Shown: positions 1 through 7,958, counted from the stretch's first letter. The stretch: 64,000 nt of DNA from Porphyromonadaceae bacterium UBA4262 (GCA_002396085.1 DGWI01000008.1:1-64000); one strand, 5' to 3'. Notes: generated by a model not told the origin, from the letters alone. Translations and numbers: made by a program.

Positions 1-8
1 TCAATTAT

Positions 9-137
9 CCTCGCTGAAAGCGAGCATTTGGATACGCGCTACAAGGTGCTCGCTTACAGCGAGGTAGTTTGTTTAGCAGTAACCGAAGGTGTCGCTTCGC
101 TCCACCCTCGGTTACTTAAATTGTCGCCTTCGGCGAC
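9..137. repeat. Cluster of three strong hairpins at the window edge
   Basis: Three palindromes follow one another in non-coding DNA. The first pairs 9-26 with 47-64 (17 of 18 bases; each arm is itself a small CTCGCT/AGCGAG hairpin). The second pairs 79-91 with 103-115, built on GTAACCGA/TCGGTTAC. The third is GTCGCC-TTC-GGCGAC at 123-137. No convincing ORF crosses them. They may be the 3' end signals of a gene left of the window or part of a repeat block that continues into the next element. Confidence 0.6.
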
Positions 138-174
138 GACATTCTATACGGTTAACAAACATATCTTATCTACT

Positions 175-363
175 AGGGGACAACAGGTATATAGTTGCAT
201 TAATTTTTTATCAAGAATTGTTAGAATTGAAGAATTTACTATTTCGTGATATTCGAGTTTTATAAACTCCTCACCCAGTACAATTAATATTTATTCCTAA
301 TTCTTTAATTCTTGATAATTAATTAATTCCGCCAACAGGGAACTATATACCTGTTGGCCCCTA
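175..363. repeat. 189-bp inverted-repeat element, MITE-like
   Basis: The left arm (from 175, beginning AGGGGACAACAGGTATATAG) and the right arm (ending at 363) are near-identical reverse complements for the outer 22 bases. After a small insertion they stay complementary over the AT-rich part (TATCAAGAATT...GAAGAATT against AATTCTTTAATTCTTGATA). The right arm holds a second palindrome, CCAACAGG (332-339) with CCTGTTGG (350-357). No coding potential is visible. The form fits a miniature inverted-repeat element or a long structured transcript. Other genomic copies would decide. Confidence 0.6.
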
Positions 364-389
364 TTGTTTCGCTCGTAAGATGTGCGGGT

Positions 390-508
390 AACACCGGAGT
401 CTGCCCCCCTGTCGCCATTTATGGAAACTCGTTGAAACAAATGGCTGAACTGATGCCCCTAGAGGGCATATCTGATAATAAATGTTAATTATTCCTGGCG
501 CCGGTGAC
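390..508 (+). other. Possible structured RNA or leader region, unidentified
   Basis: Nested complementarity suggests a folded RNA. An outer stem pairs CACCGG (392-397) with CCGGTG (501-506). Inside it lie GCCATTT (414-420) with AAATGGC (439-445) and ATGCCC (453-458) with GGGCAT (464-469). The stretch reading CCGGAGTCTGCCCCCC faintly recalls the central part of cobalamin riboswitches, but the other conserved boxes were not found and the downstream gene is not a B12 gene. It lies just before the promoter of the 623 gene, so it is probably separate from that transcript. Confidence 0.3.
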
Positions 509-527
509 ATAGATGGATAATATATTG

Positions 528-535
528 TATATTTG
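528..535 (+). promoter_or_regulatory. Bacteroidota-type promoter (-7 element)
   Basis: TATATTTG matches the Bacteroidota -7 consensus TAnnTTTG, about 88 bases before the chosen start at 623. The -33 box is weak. The leader contains a hairpin at 557-584 (ACATGA/TCATGT arms with an inner TTCA-TTCG-TGAA). Confidence 0.6.
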
Positions 536-622
536 CAGACCTAAACAGAATAGAAAACATGATTCATTCGTGAATTTTTCATGTCCTACTTTTTTATTAA
601 CTCTTTAAAAACAATTTGTTCT

Positions 623-1297
623 ATGAAGAAATTTTTACTTTTTGCAGCCGCTTTGCTGGCTATGAATGTGAGTGCTCAGAACGTGGTGCTGACCGAGGAC
701 TTCGACGGTGAGGAAATTCCCTGGATGGTTGTTGATGCTGATGGTGATGGCAACAATTGGGGTATCGGACAGTGGACGTCAGACGAGAACACTACCAACT
801 GCGCCTACTCTAACTCTTACATCAACAATGTGGGTGCTGTAACGCCCGACAACTGGCTGATTTCGCCTGCTTTCACATTGGGTGCTAATGGCAAGTTGAC
901 CTTCGATGTCAAGGGACAGGATCCTAGCTATGCAGCCGAGCACTATGGTGTCTATGTCACTGAGAATGTTGAGGCCGAGAATTTCTCTGCCGAGGACTAC
1001 ACTAGCCTGTACGAGGCCGAGTCTACTGCAGCGTGGGAGAACATCGAGGTTGACATGGCTGCCTATGAAGGAAAGACCGTCCGCGTCGCTTTCCGTCACT
1101 GGAACATCACCGACATGTTCATCATCAAGATGGACAACATCAAGGTGACCGACGAGACTAATACCGCCATCAGCGATGTCCGCGTCAACGAGCAGGACAG
1201 CAACGTGTGGTATGACCTCCAGGGCCGCAAGTATAATGAGAAGCCCGCTGCTGCTGGTCTGTATATCAACAACGGCAAGAAGGTGCTGGTCAAGTAA
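623..1297 (+). CDS. Secreted choice-of-anchor J / cleaved-adhesin-like protein
   Basis: This is a 224-residue secreted protein. The ATG at 623 is preferred over the upstream in-frame start at 581 because it directly begins a signal peptide (MKKFLLFAAALLAMNVSAQ). The body reads like a cleaved-adhesin / choice-of-anchor J domain: a beta-sandwich family with the order TEDFDG, DNWLISPAF, then a late WENIEVDMAAYEGKTVRVAFRHW segment-like block before a metal-site-like end. The last about 30 residues (WYDLQGRK ... GLYINNGKKVLVK) resemble the C-terminal tail of Bacteroidales type IX secretion cargo. Ligand and role are unknown. A strong terminator follows the stop. Export across both membranes is inferred from the tail, not proven. 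Confidence 0.75.
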   Translation: MKKFLLFAAALLAMNVSAQNVVLTEDFDGEEIPWMVVDADGDGNNWGIGQWTSDENTTNCAYSNSYINNVGAVTPDNWLISPAFTLGANGKLTFDVKGQDPSYAAEHYGVYVTENVEAENFSAEDYTSLYEAESTAAWENIEVDMAAYEGKTVRVAFRHWNITDMFIIKMDNIKVTDETNTAISDVRVNEQDSNVWYDLQGRKYNEKPAAAGLYINNGKKVLVK

Positions 1298-1324
1298 TTT
1301 TTTATCTGATTCTGTTATGCAACA

Positions 1325-1354
1325 ACGGGGTTGGAACATTGGTTCCAGCCCCGT
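1325..1354 (+). terminator. Rho-independent-like terminator
   Basis: ACGGGGTTGGAAC pairs with the GGTTCCAGCCCCGT side around a short loop, followed by CTTGTTTGT. It lies 28 bases after the stop of the 623 gene. Confidence 0.7.
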
Positions 1355-1392
1355 CTTGTTTGTGACGTAGTCCAGATGTGACAACCGACCTT

Positions 1393-2268
1393 TTAATTGT
1401 CGCCTTGCAGATATTTCTTGACTTCTTGATAGGCGGGGTCGACTGGTGCCTGGTCAACAGGAGTGGCGATGTCGACTTTGGGTGCTGAGTTCATATCCTC
1501 AACGCGCTTGAACGTGCCCGTGAAGCCTTCCAACTTCAACGTGTTGGCATTGATGATGTTGATGGTGGCAAACTCATCGCCATCGGCATCATAGGTCATC
1601 ACCAGCCGGTTGCCCTGCAGCTTGCCGCTCACGGCACGGCCATCACCATTCTCGTCCTTATACATACCCTTGGCAATGCCAGTCGTTGTGTCCACTGTCA
1701 GTTCAAGGTAGTCGGTAACCATGCCTCCGATGCCGTCGCTGTAGCTGTTGGCCCAAGTGCCGTTGAATGTGCCGACGTCTACGGGCTTGGCGGCAGCGAC
1801 TTTCTTGGCTGCGGGCTTGGCGGTAGCCTTAGTGGCTATTTTGCCTTCGGTGGCAACGGCAGCCTTGGCTTTGCCGATGGGTTGGGCCTTGAGTGCTGGC
1901 TTGCGCTCTGCAGTTTTGGGAGCGGCTGTCTTTGCCTCAACTTTAGTGGATTGAGCCTTCGTTTCAAACTTGTTGGTGGTCTGAACCTTAGTTGCAGGAG
2001 CCTTGGCCTCGGTCTTGTTGGTGGTCTGAACCTTAGTTGCAGGAGCCTTGGCCTCGGTCTTGGTGGTGGTTTGAACCTTGGTTGCAGGAGCCTTGGCCTC
2101 GGTCTTGGTCTTGGTGGTGGTCTGAACCTTAGTTGCAGGAGCCTTGGCCTCGGTCTTGGTGGTGGTTGTGCCAGTCTTGCTCTGAGCGGCTTTGAACTTA
2201 TTCTGTGCGCTCATCGTGCCCATGCCAATGATCAGGGCAGTTGTCAGTACGAAAACAATCTTTTTCAT
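1393..2268 (-). CDS. Secreted Lys/Ala/Thr repeat protein, unknown function
   Basis: A 291-residue protein with a signal peptide (MKKIVFVLTTALIIGMGTMSAQ). Residues 38-99 are four full copies of a 15-residue unit, KTEAKAPATKVQTT plus T or N, with one extra KT between the first two and a degenerate fifth copy. A basic Ala/Lys-rich stretch follows to about residue 165. The C-terminal part (about 167-260) looks like a compact beta-rich, lipocalin-like domain (FNGTWANSYSD ... LTVDTTTG ... LQGNRLVMTYD). The low-complexity region is probably an extended, positively charged linker in the periplasm or at the surface, but no function can be assigned. A good minus-strand promoter lies upstream. Copy number of the repeat may vary between strains. 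Confidence 0.7.
   Translation of the reverse strand: MKKIVFVLTTALIIGMGTMSAQNKFKAAQSKTGTTTTKTEAKAPATKVQTTTKTKTEAKAPATKVQTTTKTEAKAPATKVQTTNKTEAKAPATKVQTTNKFETKAQSTKVEAKTAAPKTAERKPALKAQPIGKAKAAVATEGKIATKATAKPAAKKVAAAKPVDVGTFNGTWANSYSDGIGGMVTDYLELTVDTTTGIAKGMYKDENGDGRAVSGKLQGNRLVMTYDADGDEFATINIINANTLKLEGFTGTFKRVEDMNSAPKVDIATPVDQAPVDPAYQEVKKYLQGDN
1972..2157 (-). repeat. 45-bp tandem repeat inside the coding region
   Basis: Four nearly identical 45-bp units encode the 15-residue KTEAKAPATKVQTT(T/N) repeat, with a 6-bp insertion between the first two. The high DNA identity suggests recent slippage-driven expansion. Confidence 0.8.
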
Positions 2269-2340
2269 TTTCTTATTGATTTTAAGTTTGTATTCTCTTG
2301 AATATGACTTTTGTCAAACTTTATGGTTTAAATTTTGTTG

Positions 2341-2372
2341 CAAATATAATGCTAAAATTAGATTCTAGCAAA
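2341..2372 (-). promoter_or_regulatory. Promoter of the repeat-protein gene
   Basis: On the minus strand TTTG (2369-2372) lies exactly 20 bases before TATATTTG (2341-2348), matching the Bacteroidota TTTG-N20-TAnnTTTG pattern. Confidence 0.7.
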
Positions 2373-2397
2373 AATTATGCCTTTTTCTTGAACAAAA

Positions 2398-2430
2398 TTT
2401 GTCAGTTGAGTAAAAAAAGTACTATATTTG
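2398..2430 (+). promoter_or_regulatory. Promoter of the superoxide dismutase gene
   Basis: TTTG (2398-2401), 21 bases, then TATATTTG (2423-2430), 27 bases before the start codon. It is back-to-back with the minus-strand promoter at 2341-2372. Confidence 0.7.
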
Positions 2431-2457
2431 CACAAGTTAATCTTCTAATTTTTTAAG

Positions 2458-3078
2458 ATGATGAAAAAGACATTGCCAATAGATGGCAAATTCCAACTGT
2501 TGGAGTTGCCTTACGGACTGGGCGAACTAGACCCGGTAATCAGCGAGAAGACGCTGGAGTTTCACTATGGGAAGCACTTGGCTGCCTATGTCAACAACCT
2601 CAATGCTGCGGTGGCTGGAACCGAATGGGAGGGTAGGGCACTGGAGGACATTGTGGTCAGTGCGGCCGAAGGAGGTATTTTTAACAACGCCGGACAGATT
2701 CTGAATCACAACCTCTACTTCGGCCAGTTCCGACCGCCATGTGATGAGTCCGAGCCGGCGGGCGAGTTGGCGCAGGCTATCGCCAAACAGTTCGGCGAGT
2801 TTGAGGATTTCATGGATTTGTTCGAGAAGGCTGGAGCCTCGCTGTTCGGCTCAGGATGGGTGTGGTTGTCAACCGACGACAAGGGACGCCTCGAGATCAT
2901 GCAGTGCCGCAATGCCGACAATCCTCTGCGACATGGGCAGACACCGCTCCTCACCATGGATGTGTGGGAACATGCCTATTATCTCGACTATCAGAACCGT
3001 CGCCCCGATCATCTTAAGGCTTTGTGGCAACTGATTGACTGGAATGTCATCAATCAGCGTTACCTCGACCGCCGCTAG
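2458..3078 (+). CDS. sodB: Superoxide dismutase, Fe-type or cambialistic
   Basis: It converts superoxide to oxygen and hydrogen peroxide in the cytoplasm. The 206-residue length is normal for the family. The four metal ligands are visible: His36 (FHYGKH), His84 (NHNLYF), Asp168 and His172 (DVWEHAYYLDY). Gln80 (NNAGQILNH) sits where iron-type and cambialistic enzymes keep their active-site glutamine, so iron use is likely. Two ATGs are adjacent (2458 and 2461) and either could start. There is no signal peptide. The gene has its own promoter and its stop codon overlaps the stop of the convergent HD-domain gene. Confidence 0.95.
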   Translation: MMKKTLPIDGKFQLLELPYGLGELDPVISEKTLEFHYGKHLAAYVNNLNAAVAGTEWEGRALEDIVVSAAEGGIFNNAGQILNHNLYFGQFRPPCDESEPAGELAQAIAKQFGEFEDFMDLFEKAGASLFGSGWVWLSTDDKGRLEIMQCRNADNPLRHGQTPLLTMDVWEHAYYLDYQNRRPDHLKALWQLIDWNVINQRYLDRR

Positions 3079-3713
3079 TCAGCCATTTTGTCGAACAGGG
3101 TGTCGAAGACATCACGCAACTGCGTTGGGTCATTGATGATCTGACGCAGTTGTTGCAGTCGGGCGGCATTGGGCGAGTCGGGGAACCACAGTTGCAGATA
3201 ACCGCCGTCGCCATACTTCTCGCGCAAGTGCTGCACGGTGCGTTCATAGTGTGCCTCGCGGTCCAGGGTAGGGTAATGATCTAGGCCATACTGGATGGTG
3301 CGCATGATAATGGTTTCGGGCACGATAACGCGGTCGGCCTCGGCCACGATGCGACCATAGATGGTGCGAGGTGCGTGCTTGGCGCTGGCGCGGTGATCCT
3401 CGGCAGCATCTGCCATGATTTCAATCTGCTCCCCGGTGAACCAGCGCCGCAATTCCTTGTCCTGACGGATGATGCGTGCCGAAGCCTCGTGATGCCGTTC
3501 ACGCCCTTCGCACAGGCCTGTGTCATGATAGGCAGCGATGGCATAGACCATGTCCTCGTCAAGGCTGTCACCATGCGCATTGAGTTGTCGCGCAATGACA
3601 AGCGACTGATTGATGACGGTTTCAGCATGGTCGCGGCGGTGTGCGGCATCGTGGTGCTCGTAGCGAGGGAGTATCTCCTGCTCGACATATTGTTGGAGTT
3701 CGGGTGTAATCAT
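3075..3713 (-). CDS. HD-domain phosphohydrolase
   Basis: A 212-residue soluble protein of the HD superfamily (metal-dependent phosphohydrolases). The motif order is visible: a first histidine in HRRDHAE (about 25-31), the HD pair in AAYHDTG (about 60-66), then histidine/aspartate residues in EDHRASAKHAP and the late EADR. It resembles the small YedJ/YpgQ-like HD proteins, whose substrate is often a nucleotide; the actual substrate cannot be read here. The gene converges on sodB, and the two stop codons overlap (3075-3077 and 3076-3078), leaving no room for a terminator between them. Confidence 0.85.
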   Translation of the reverse strand: MITPELQQYVEQEILPRYEHHDAAHRRDHAETVINQSLVIARQLNAHGDSLDEDMVYAIAAYHDTGLCEGRERHHEASARIIRQDKELRRWFTGEQIEIMADAAEDHRASAKHAPRTIYGRIVAEADRVIVPETIIMRTIQYGLDHYPTLDREAHYERTVQHLREKYGDGGYLQLWFPDSPNAARLQQLRQIINDPTQLRDVFDTLFDKMAD

Positions 3714-3768
3714 GGTGCAAAAATAATGAAAAATGTGGACATTTGTTGTCTTGTTTACAGAAATTGAC

Positions 3769-3776
3769 TAATTTTG
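3769..3776 (+). promoter_or_regulatory. Promoter of the flavodoxin lipoprotein gene
   Basis: TAATTTTG matches TAnnTTTG and lies 27 bases before the ATG at 3804. It supports that start over the longer frame beginning at 3774, which would start inside the promoter. Confidence 0.6.
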
Positions 3777-3803
3777 CTGCCTCTAAACCAAAAAACTGTA
3801 GTT

Positions 3804-4382
3804 ATGAAAAAATTCTTTTACATCATCACTGTCGTGGCGGCTATGGGCTTCACGGCATGTACAGGAGGCAGTAACCAAAACGGAACTAACGATCAGGTAC
3901 AGCAAAATGAAGGTCAGAGCAAGACGCTTGTGGCCTATTTCTCGGCATCGGGCGTGACCGAGGGTGTCGCCAAGGATTTGGCCGCTGTCACCGGGGGCAC
4001 GCTCTACAAGATTGACCCTGAGCAGCCCTATACCGACAAGGATCTGGACTGGCGCGACAGCACCAGCCGCAGCAGTGTCGAGATGAAGGATCTCTCGTCT
4101 CGTCCTGCCATCAAAGGCAAGGTTGAGAACATTGAGCAGTACGACACTGTGTTTGTGGGCTTCCCCGTCTGGTGGTACACGGCACCCACGATCATCAACA
4201 CCTTCATCGAGGCCAATGACTTCAAGGGCAAGGTGATGATTCCGTTTGCGACTTCTGGTGGCAGCACGATCGACAAGTCGGCAGCCGATCTGGCAAAGAC
4301 TTATCCTGACCTCAACTGGCAACCCGGTCGCCTGCTCAACGGCGCCAACCAGGACACCATCCGCGCTTGGCTTGGCAAGTAA
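3804..4382 (+). CDS. Flavodoxin-family lipoprotein
   Basis: A 192-residue protein starting at MKKFFYIITVVAAMG, with a lipobox ending in a cysteine (FTACTGG), so it is probably lipid-anchored. After a short polar linker comes a flavodoxin-like fold: first strand and phosphate loop TLVAYFSASGVTEGVA, then YDTVFVGFPVWWYTAP and a third element MIPFATSGGS. This WWYTAP type resembles the flavodoxins annotated as secreted or periplasmic in Bacteroidales, and FMN binding is expected. It probably carries electrons or reduces small molecules at the envelope, but the partner is unknown. A strong terminator follows the stop. Confidence 0.85.
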   Translation: MKKFFYIITVVAAMGFTACTGGSNQNGTNDQVQQNEGQSKTLVAYFSASGVTEGVAKDLAAVTGGTLYKIDPEQPYTDKDLDWRDSTSRSSVEMKDLSSRPAIKGKVENIEQYDTVFVGFPVWWYTAPTIINTFIEANDFKGKVMIPFATSGGSTIDKSAADLAKTYPDLNWQPGRLLNGANQDTIRAWLGK

Positions 4383-4405
4383 TCTGTCACAGTCACACAA
4401 AAAAT

Positions 4406-4434
4406 AGCACCGAATTGATGCTCGGTGCTTTTTT
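4406..4434 (+). terminator. Rho-independent terminator
   Basis: AGCACCGA (4406-4413) pairs perfectly with TCGGTGCT (4422-4429) and is followed by a run of six T. Confidence 0.9.
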
Positions 4435-4471
4435 GTTGTGCAAAAATGGGGTGAGTGTCGAAAAATCTTTG

Positions 4472-4479
4472 TAATTTTG
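4472..4479 (+). promoter_or_regulatory. Promoter of the small-membrane-protein/dxs operon
   Basis: TAATTTTG matches TAnnTTTG and lies 28 bases before the ATG at 4508, right after the terminator of the previous gene. Confidence 0.6.
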
Positions 4480-4507
4480 CAATTTGCTAAATGAATAGGA
4501 CATTATT

Positions 4508-4684
4508 ATGACTACAGGAAACATCATCCGTTTCACATGCGTGCTGCTGTTGTGGCTGGCGTTGTGTTACATTCTGCTCACTCGGGCGGCGCGCATCGAC
4601 TTTAACGTGATCTTCACGATAGTTGCTTCGGGCATCATCGTGTTCGTGCCGCTGTACAAGAAATATGTCCGAAAAAAAGATTGA
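4508..4684 (+). CDS. Small two-helix membrane protein upstream of dxs
   Basis: A 58-residue ORF begins MTTGNIIRFTCVLLLWLALC and ends KKYVRKKD. It has two hydrophobic segments (about 7-24 and 33-50) and a basic C-terminus, so it is probably a small inner-membrane protein. It has its own promoter, and its stop (4682-4684) lies 11 bases before the dxs ATG, so the two are probably cotranscribed. I recognise no family. Coding status is supported by position, promoter spacing and hydrophobic pattern only. Confidence 0.6.
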   Translation: MTTGNIIRFTCVLLLWLALCYILLTRAARIDFNVIFTIVASGIIVFVPLYKKYVRKKD

Positions 4685-4695
4685 CTTTCTATTTT

Positions 4696-6621
4696 ATGAC
4701 CGAGAAACCTTATATCAAAGAGCACTTTCCATTGTTGGCCCAGATTGACTCGCCGGCCGACTTGAAGAAACTGACGGTAGACCAGTTGCCGCAAGTGTGT
4801 GATGAACTGCGTCGGTTCATGGTGCACGAATTGTCGACCAATCCGGGTCATTTTGCCTCAAGCATGGGTGCGGTCGAGATCGTAGTTGCACTGCACTATG
4901 TCCTTGACACGCCCGACGACCGTATTGTCTGGGACGTGGGACATCAGGCCTATGCACACAAGATTTTGACAGGGCGACGCGACCGTTTCAGCGAGAATCG
5001 CAAACAGGGTGGTCTGAGTGGATTTCCCAACCCGGCCGAGAGCGAGTACGATACCTTCATCGCTGGTCATGCCAGCAACAGCATCTCGGCTGCACTGGGC
5101 ATGAGCATCGCAGCCCAACTTGAGAACAATCCGGGTCGCAAGGTGGTGGCTGTCATCGGTGATGCTTCTATTGGTGGCGGACTGGCATTTGAGGGCATCA
5201 ACAATGCCGCCAACAACCCCAATAACTTGCTCATCATCCTCAACGACAATGATATGTCTATCGACCGACCGACGGGTTCGCTGGGACAATATATGACCGA
5301 CCTCACAACGAGCAAGCGGTACAACAACTTCCGATACAAGACCTACAATTTCTTGCGTCGTCATGGTGTGATAGGCGACAGTGGCAAGGGAGCCGTGTTG
5401 CGATTCAACAACGCCATGAAGTCGATGCTCACTGGCCAGCAAAACATCTTTGAGGGTCTAAACATACGTTACTTCGGCCCCTTTGACGGGCACGATGTCA
5501 AGCGTCTGGTCAGGGTTATTAGCGAGGTCAAAGATATGACGGGCCCCAAACTGGTGCATCTGCACACGGTTAAGGGCAAAGGCTATGCTCCCGCCGAGGC
5601 CGACCCAACCACTTGGCACGCTCCAGGCAAGTTTGATGAGGCCACTGGCGAACGCGCAAAGGCTCGTGCCGAGTATGATCCTCTCAAGTATCAGGATGTG
5701 TTCGGCAAGACGCTGGTCGAATTGGCGCGCGACAACGAGCGCATCGTAGGCATCACTGCAGCCATGCCTGGCGGTACAAGTATGTCGCTGATGCTCAAGG
5801 AATATCCTCGTCGCACCTTCGATGTGGGCATTAGCGAGGGACATGCTGTGACCTTTGCCGGCGGACTGGCCAAGGATGGTATGCACCCCTATGTGGCTAT
5901 CTACAGTTCATTCTTGCAGCGAGCCTACGATCACATTATCCACGATGTGGCCATCGCGCATCTGCCTGTTACGTTCTGCATCGACCGCGGTGGTCTGGTC
6001 GGCGAGGATGGCGTGACGCATCACGGCCTGTTCGACCTGGCCTACTTGCGCTGTATCCCGGGCATGGTGGTGGCTGCACCCATCAACGAGCACGACTTGC
6101 GCGACTTGATGTTCACCGCACAGACGGTCAACGGGCCCATGGCCATCCGCTATCCGCGTGGGCGTGGCGTGCTGGTTGACTGGCACAACGAGATGAAAAC
6201 GTTGCCCATTGGCAAAGGTCGATGCTTGACCCAGGGCGATGGTCGCGTAGCGGTGCTCTCGATAGGTCACATCGGCAACAATGTTGCTGCTGCGGTGGGT
6301 CGCCTCCATGGCGAGGGCTGCCAGGTGGCTCACTACGATATGATTTTTGTCAAACCCATCGACGAGGACATCCTTCGCGAAGTCTCCGAGCGTTATCAGC
6401 ACATCGTCACGGTCGAGGACGGCACCATAGTGGGCGGCTTGGGCTCGGCTGTGTGCGAGTGGTTGTCAGAGCACGACAAGCACAATCACGTGTTGCGCTT
6501 GGGTGTGCGCGATGAATTTATCGATCAGGGTACCGTCAAGCAACAACAGGAGCGCTGTGGCATTGACGAGCAGTCACTATATATTCGCCTAAAACAGTTA
6601 ATGACCAATAATAACTTGTAA
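4696..6621 (+). CDS. dxs: 1-Deoxy-D-xylulose-5-phosphate synthase
   Basis: It condenses pyruvate and glyceraldehyde 3-phosphate to DXP using thiamine diphosphate, the first step of the MEP isoprenoid pathway and a supply for thiamine and pyridoxal synthesis. The 641-residue length is normal. The thiamine-binding stretch GDASIGGGLAFEGINNAA begins near residue 155, and the transketolase pyrimidine domain with AMPGGT and DVGISEGHA follows from about 330. The ATG at 4696 is preferred over the in-frame TTG at 4681, which overlaps the end of the small upstream gene. trkA begins only five bases after the stop. Confidence 0.95.
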   Translation: MTEKPYIKEHFPLLAQIDSPADLKKLTVDQLPQVCDELRRFMVHELSTNPGHFASSMGAVEIVVALHYVLDTPDDRIVWDVGHQAYAHKILTGRRDRFSENRKQGGLSGFPNPAESEYDTFIAGHASNSISAALGMSIAAQLENNPGRKVVAVIGDASIGGGLAFEGINNAANNPNNLLIILNDNDMSIDRPTGSLGQYMTDLTTSKRYNNFRYKTYNFLRRHGVIGDSGKGAVLRFNNAMKSMLTGQQNIFEGLNIRYFGPFDGHDVKRLVRVISEVKDMTGPKLVHLHTVKGKGYAPAEADPTTWHAPGKFDEATGERAKARAEYDPLKYQDVFGKTLVELARDNERIVGITAAMPGGTSMSLMLKEYPRRTFDVGISEGHAVTFAGGLAKDGMHPYVAIYSSFLQRAYDHIIHDVAIAHLPVTFCIDRGGLVGEDGVTHHGLFDLAYLRCIPGMVVAAPINEHDLRDLMFTAQTVNGPMAIRYPRGRGVLVDWHNEMKTLPIGKGRCLTQGDGRVAVLSIGHIGNNVAAAVGRLHGEGCQVAHYDMIFVKPIDEDILREVSERYQHIVTVEDGTIVGGLGSAVCEWLSEHDKHNHVLRLGVRDEFIDQGTVKQQQERCGIDEQSLYIRLKQLMTNNNL

Positions 6622-6626
6622 CTCAA

Positions 6627-7958
6627 ATGAAAATTGTCATCGCTGGTGCTGGTGAGGTTGGAACCCACTTGGCCAAGATGCTCAGTAATGAGGAGCAGGA
6701 CATCATCATCATGGACACGGCCGAGAGCAAACTTGCTGCTCTCGAGAATTATAACCTGATGACCTATCACGGCAGTGCCACATCATTTGCCAATATGCGC
6801 GAAGTGAAGGTGGGCAGTGCTGATATCTTCATTGGTGTGACGCCATACGAGGCGCGCAACATCCTCGCCTGTCAGATTGCCAAGAGTATGGGTGCCAAGC
6901 GCACCGTGGCTCGCATCGACAATGACGAGTATCTTGCCAAAAAGTGGCAAGACTACTTTGCGCGTATAGGTGTCGATGATCTAATCTATCCTGAGTATCT
7001 TGCCGCTGGCGAAATCTTTGCGGCCCTCAAGCGCCCATGGGTGCGCAACTGGTTTGAGATGCTCAATGGCGAACTCATCCTGCTGGGTGTTAAGTTGCGC
7101 GAGAATGCAACATTCATCGGGCAGCAACTGAAGGATCTTGGTGAGGTGTCGCGGTTTATGCACATTTCGGCCATTCGTCGCAATCGCGAGACCATCATTC
7201 CTGGTGGCTTTGACCGTGTTGAAGCTAACGATATCGCATATATCGCCACCACACGCGGACACATCAAGGATGTTATTCGTGCTTGTGGTAAAGAGACTTT
7301 CACCGCCGAGAAGCTGTTCATCATGGGGGGCAGTGAGATTGCCGAACAACTCATCAAGTTCACTGGCGACCACTATCATGTCAAGATTGTTGAGCCCAAC
7401 TATGAGCGGTGCCAGCAGTTGGCCGATCTGCTGCCAGGATGCAACATCGTCCATGGCGACGCACGCGACACCGATCTGCTTGAAGAGGAGAACATCAGCG
7501 ACTATGATGCGTTCATCGCACTGTCCGACAGCAGCGAGGCCAATATTTTGGGTTGCGTCATGGCAAAGGAGCACGGCATTCGTAAGACGGTGGCACAGGT
7601 CGAGAATCTACAGTATGTCAACGAAGCCGAGGCGCTGAACATCGGGTCGATCATCAACAAGAAGTTGCTTGCATCGAGCCGAATCTTCCAGATTATGCTC
7701 GACAGCGACTTGGACAACGCCAAATGTCTGGCTCTGCACGAGGCCGAGGTGTCCGAACTCATCATCAAGGAGGATGCTCGTGTCACACGCACACAAGTCA
7801 TGAACCTGAATCTGCCCGGTGGCATCACCATTGCCGGACTGGTTCGCGATGGAGAGGGGCAGTTGGTGCGTGGTCAAACCCAACTGCAGGCCGGAGACCA
7901 CGTTGTGGTCTTCAGTCTGGCGGGATCAATACACAAGATCGAGAAAGCATTCAGATAA
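6627..7958 (+). CDS. trkA: Trk potassium uptake regulatory subunit TrkA
   Basis: A 443-residue cytoplasmic protein that gates the Trk potassium channel by binding nucleotides. It has the duplicated layout of the family: RCK/NAD-binding domain with GAGEVGTHLAKML near residue 6, RCK-C domain, a second nucleotide-binding domain (LFIMGGSEIAEQLI near 230) and a second RCK-C domain ending near 443. It lies between dxs and trkH with a five-base gap before it and no gap after, so translation of the pair is probably coupled. Confidence 0.95.
   Translation: MKIVIAGAGEVGTHLAKMLSNEEQDIIIMDTAESKLAALENYNLMTYHGSATSFANMREVKVGSADIFIGVTPYEARNILACQIAKSMGAKRTVARIDNDEYLAKKWQDYFARIGVDDLIYPEYLAAGEIFAALKRPWVRNWFEMLNGELILLGVKLRENATFIGQQLKDLGEVSRFMHISAIRRNRETIIPGGFDRVEANDIAYIATTRGHIKDVIRACGKETFTAEKLFIMGGSEIAEQLIKFTGDHYHVKIVEPNYERCQQLADLLPGCNIVHGDARDTDLLEEENISDYDAFIALSDSSEANILGCVMAKEHGIRKTVAQVENLQYVNEAEALNIGSIINKKLLASSRIFQIMLDSDLDNAKCLALHEAEVSELIIKEDARVTRTQVMNLNLPGGITIAGLVRDGEGQLVRGQTQLQAGDHVVVFSLAGSIHKIEKAFR

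Noticed and set aside
28..249. 73-codon ORF at the left edge
   Set aside because: It runs through hairpins and one arm of the inverted-repeat element and shows no protein-like pattern or promoter.
390..508. Cobalamin riboswitch
   Set aside because: Only one short stretch is similar; the other conserved boxes are missing and the next gene has no link to B12.
1882..2301. Leu/Gly-rich plus-strand ORF over the repeat gene
   Set aside because: It is the antisense reading of the 45-bp repeats; the minus frame has signal peptide and promoter.
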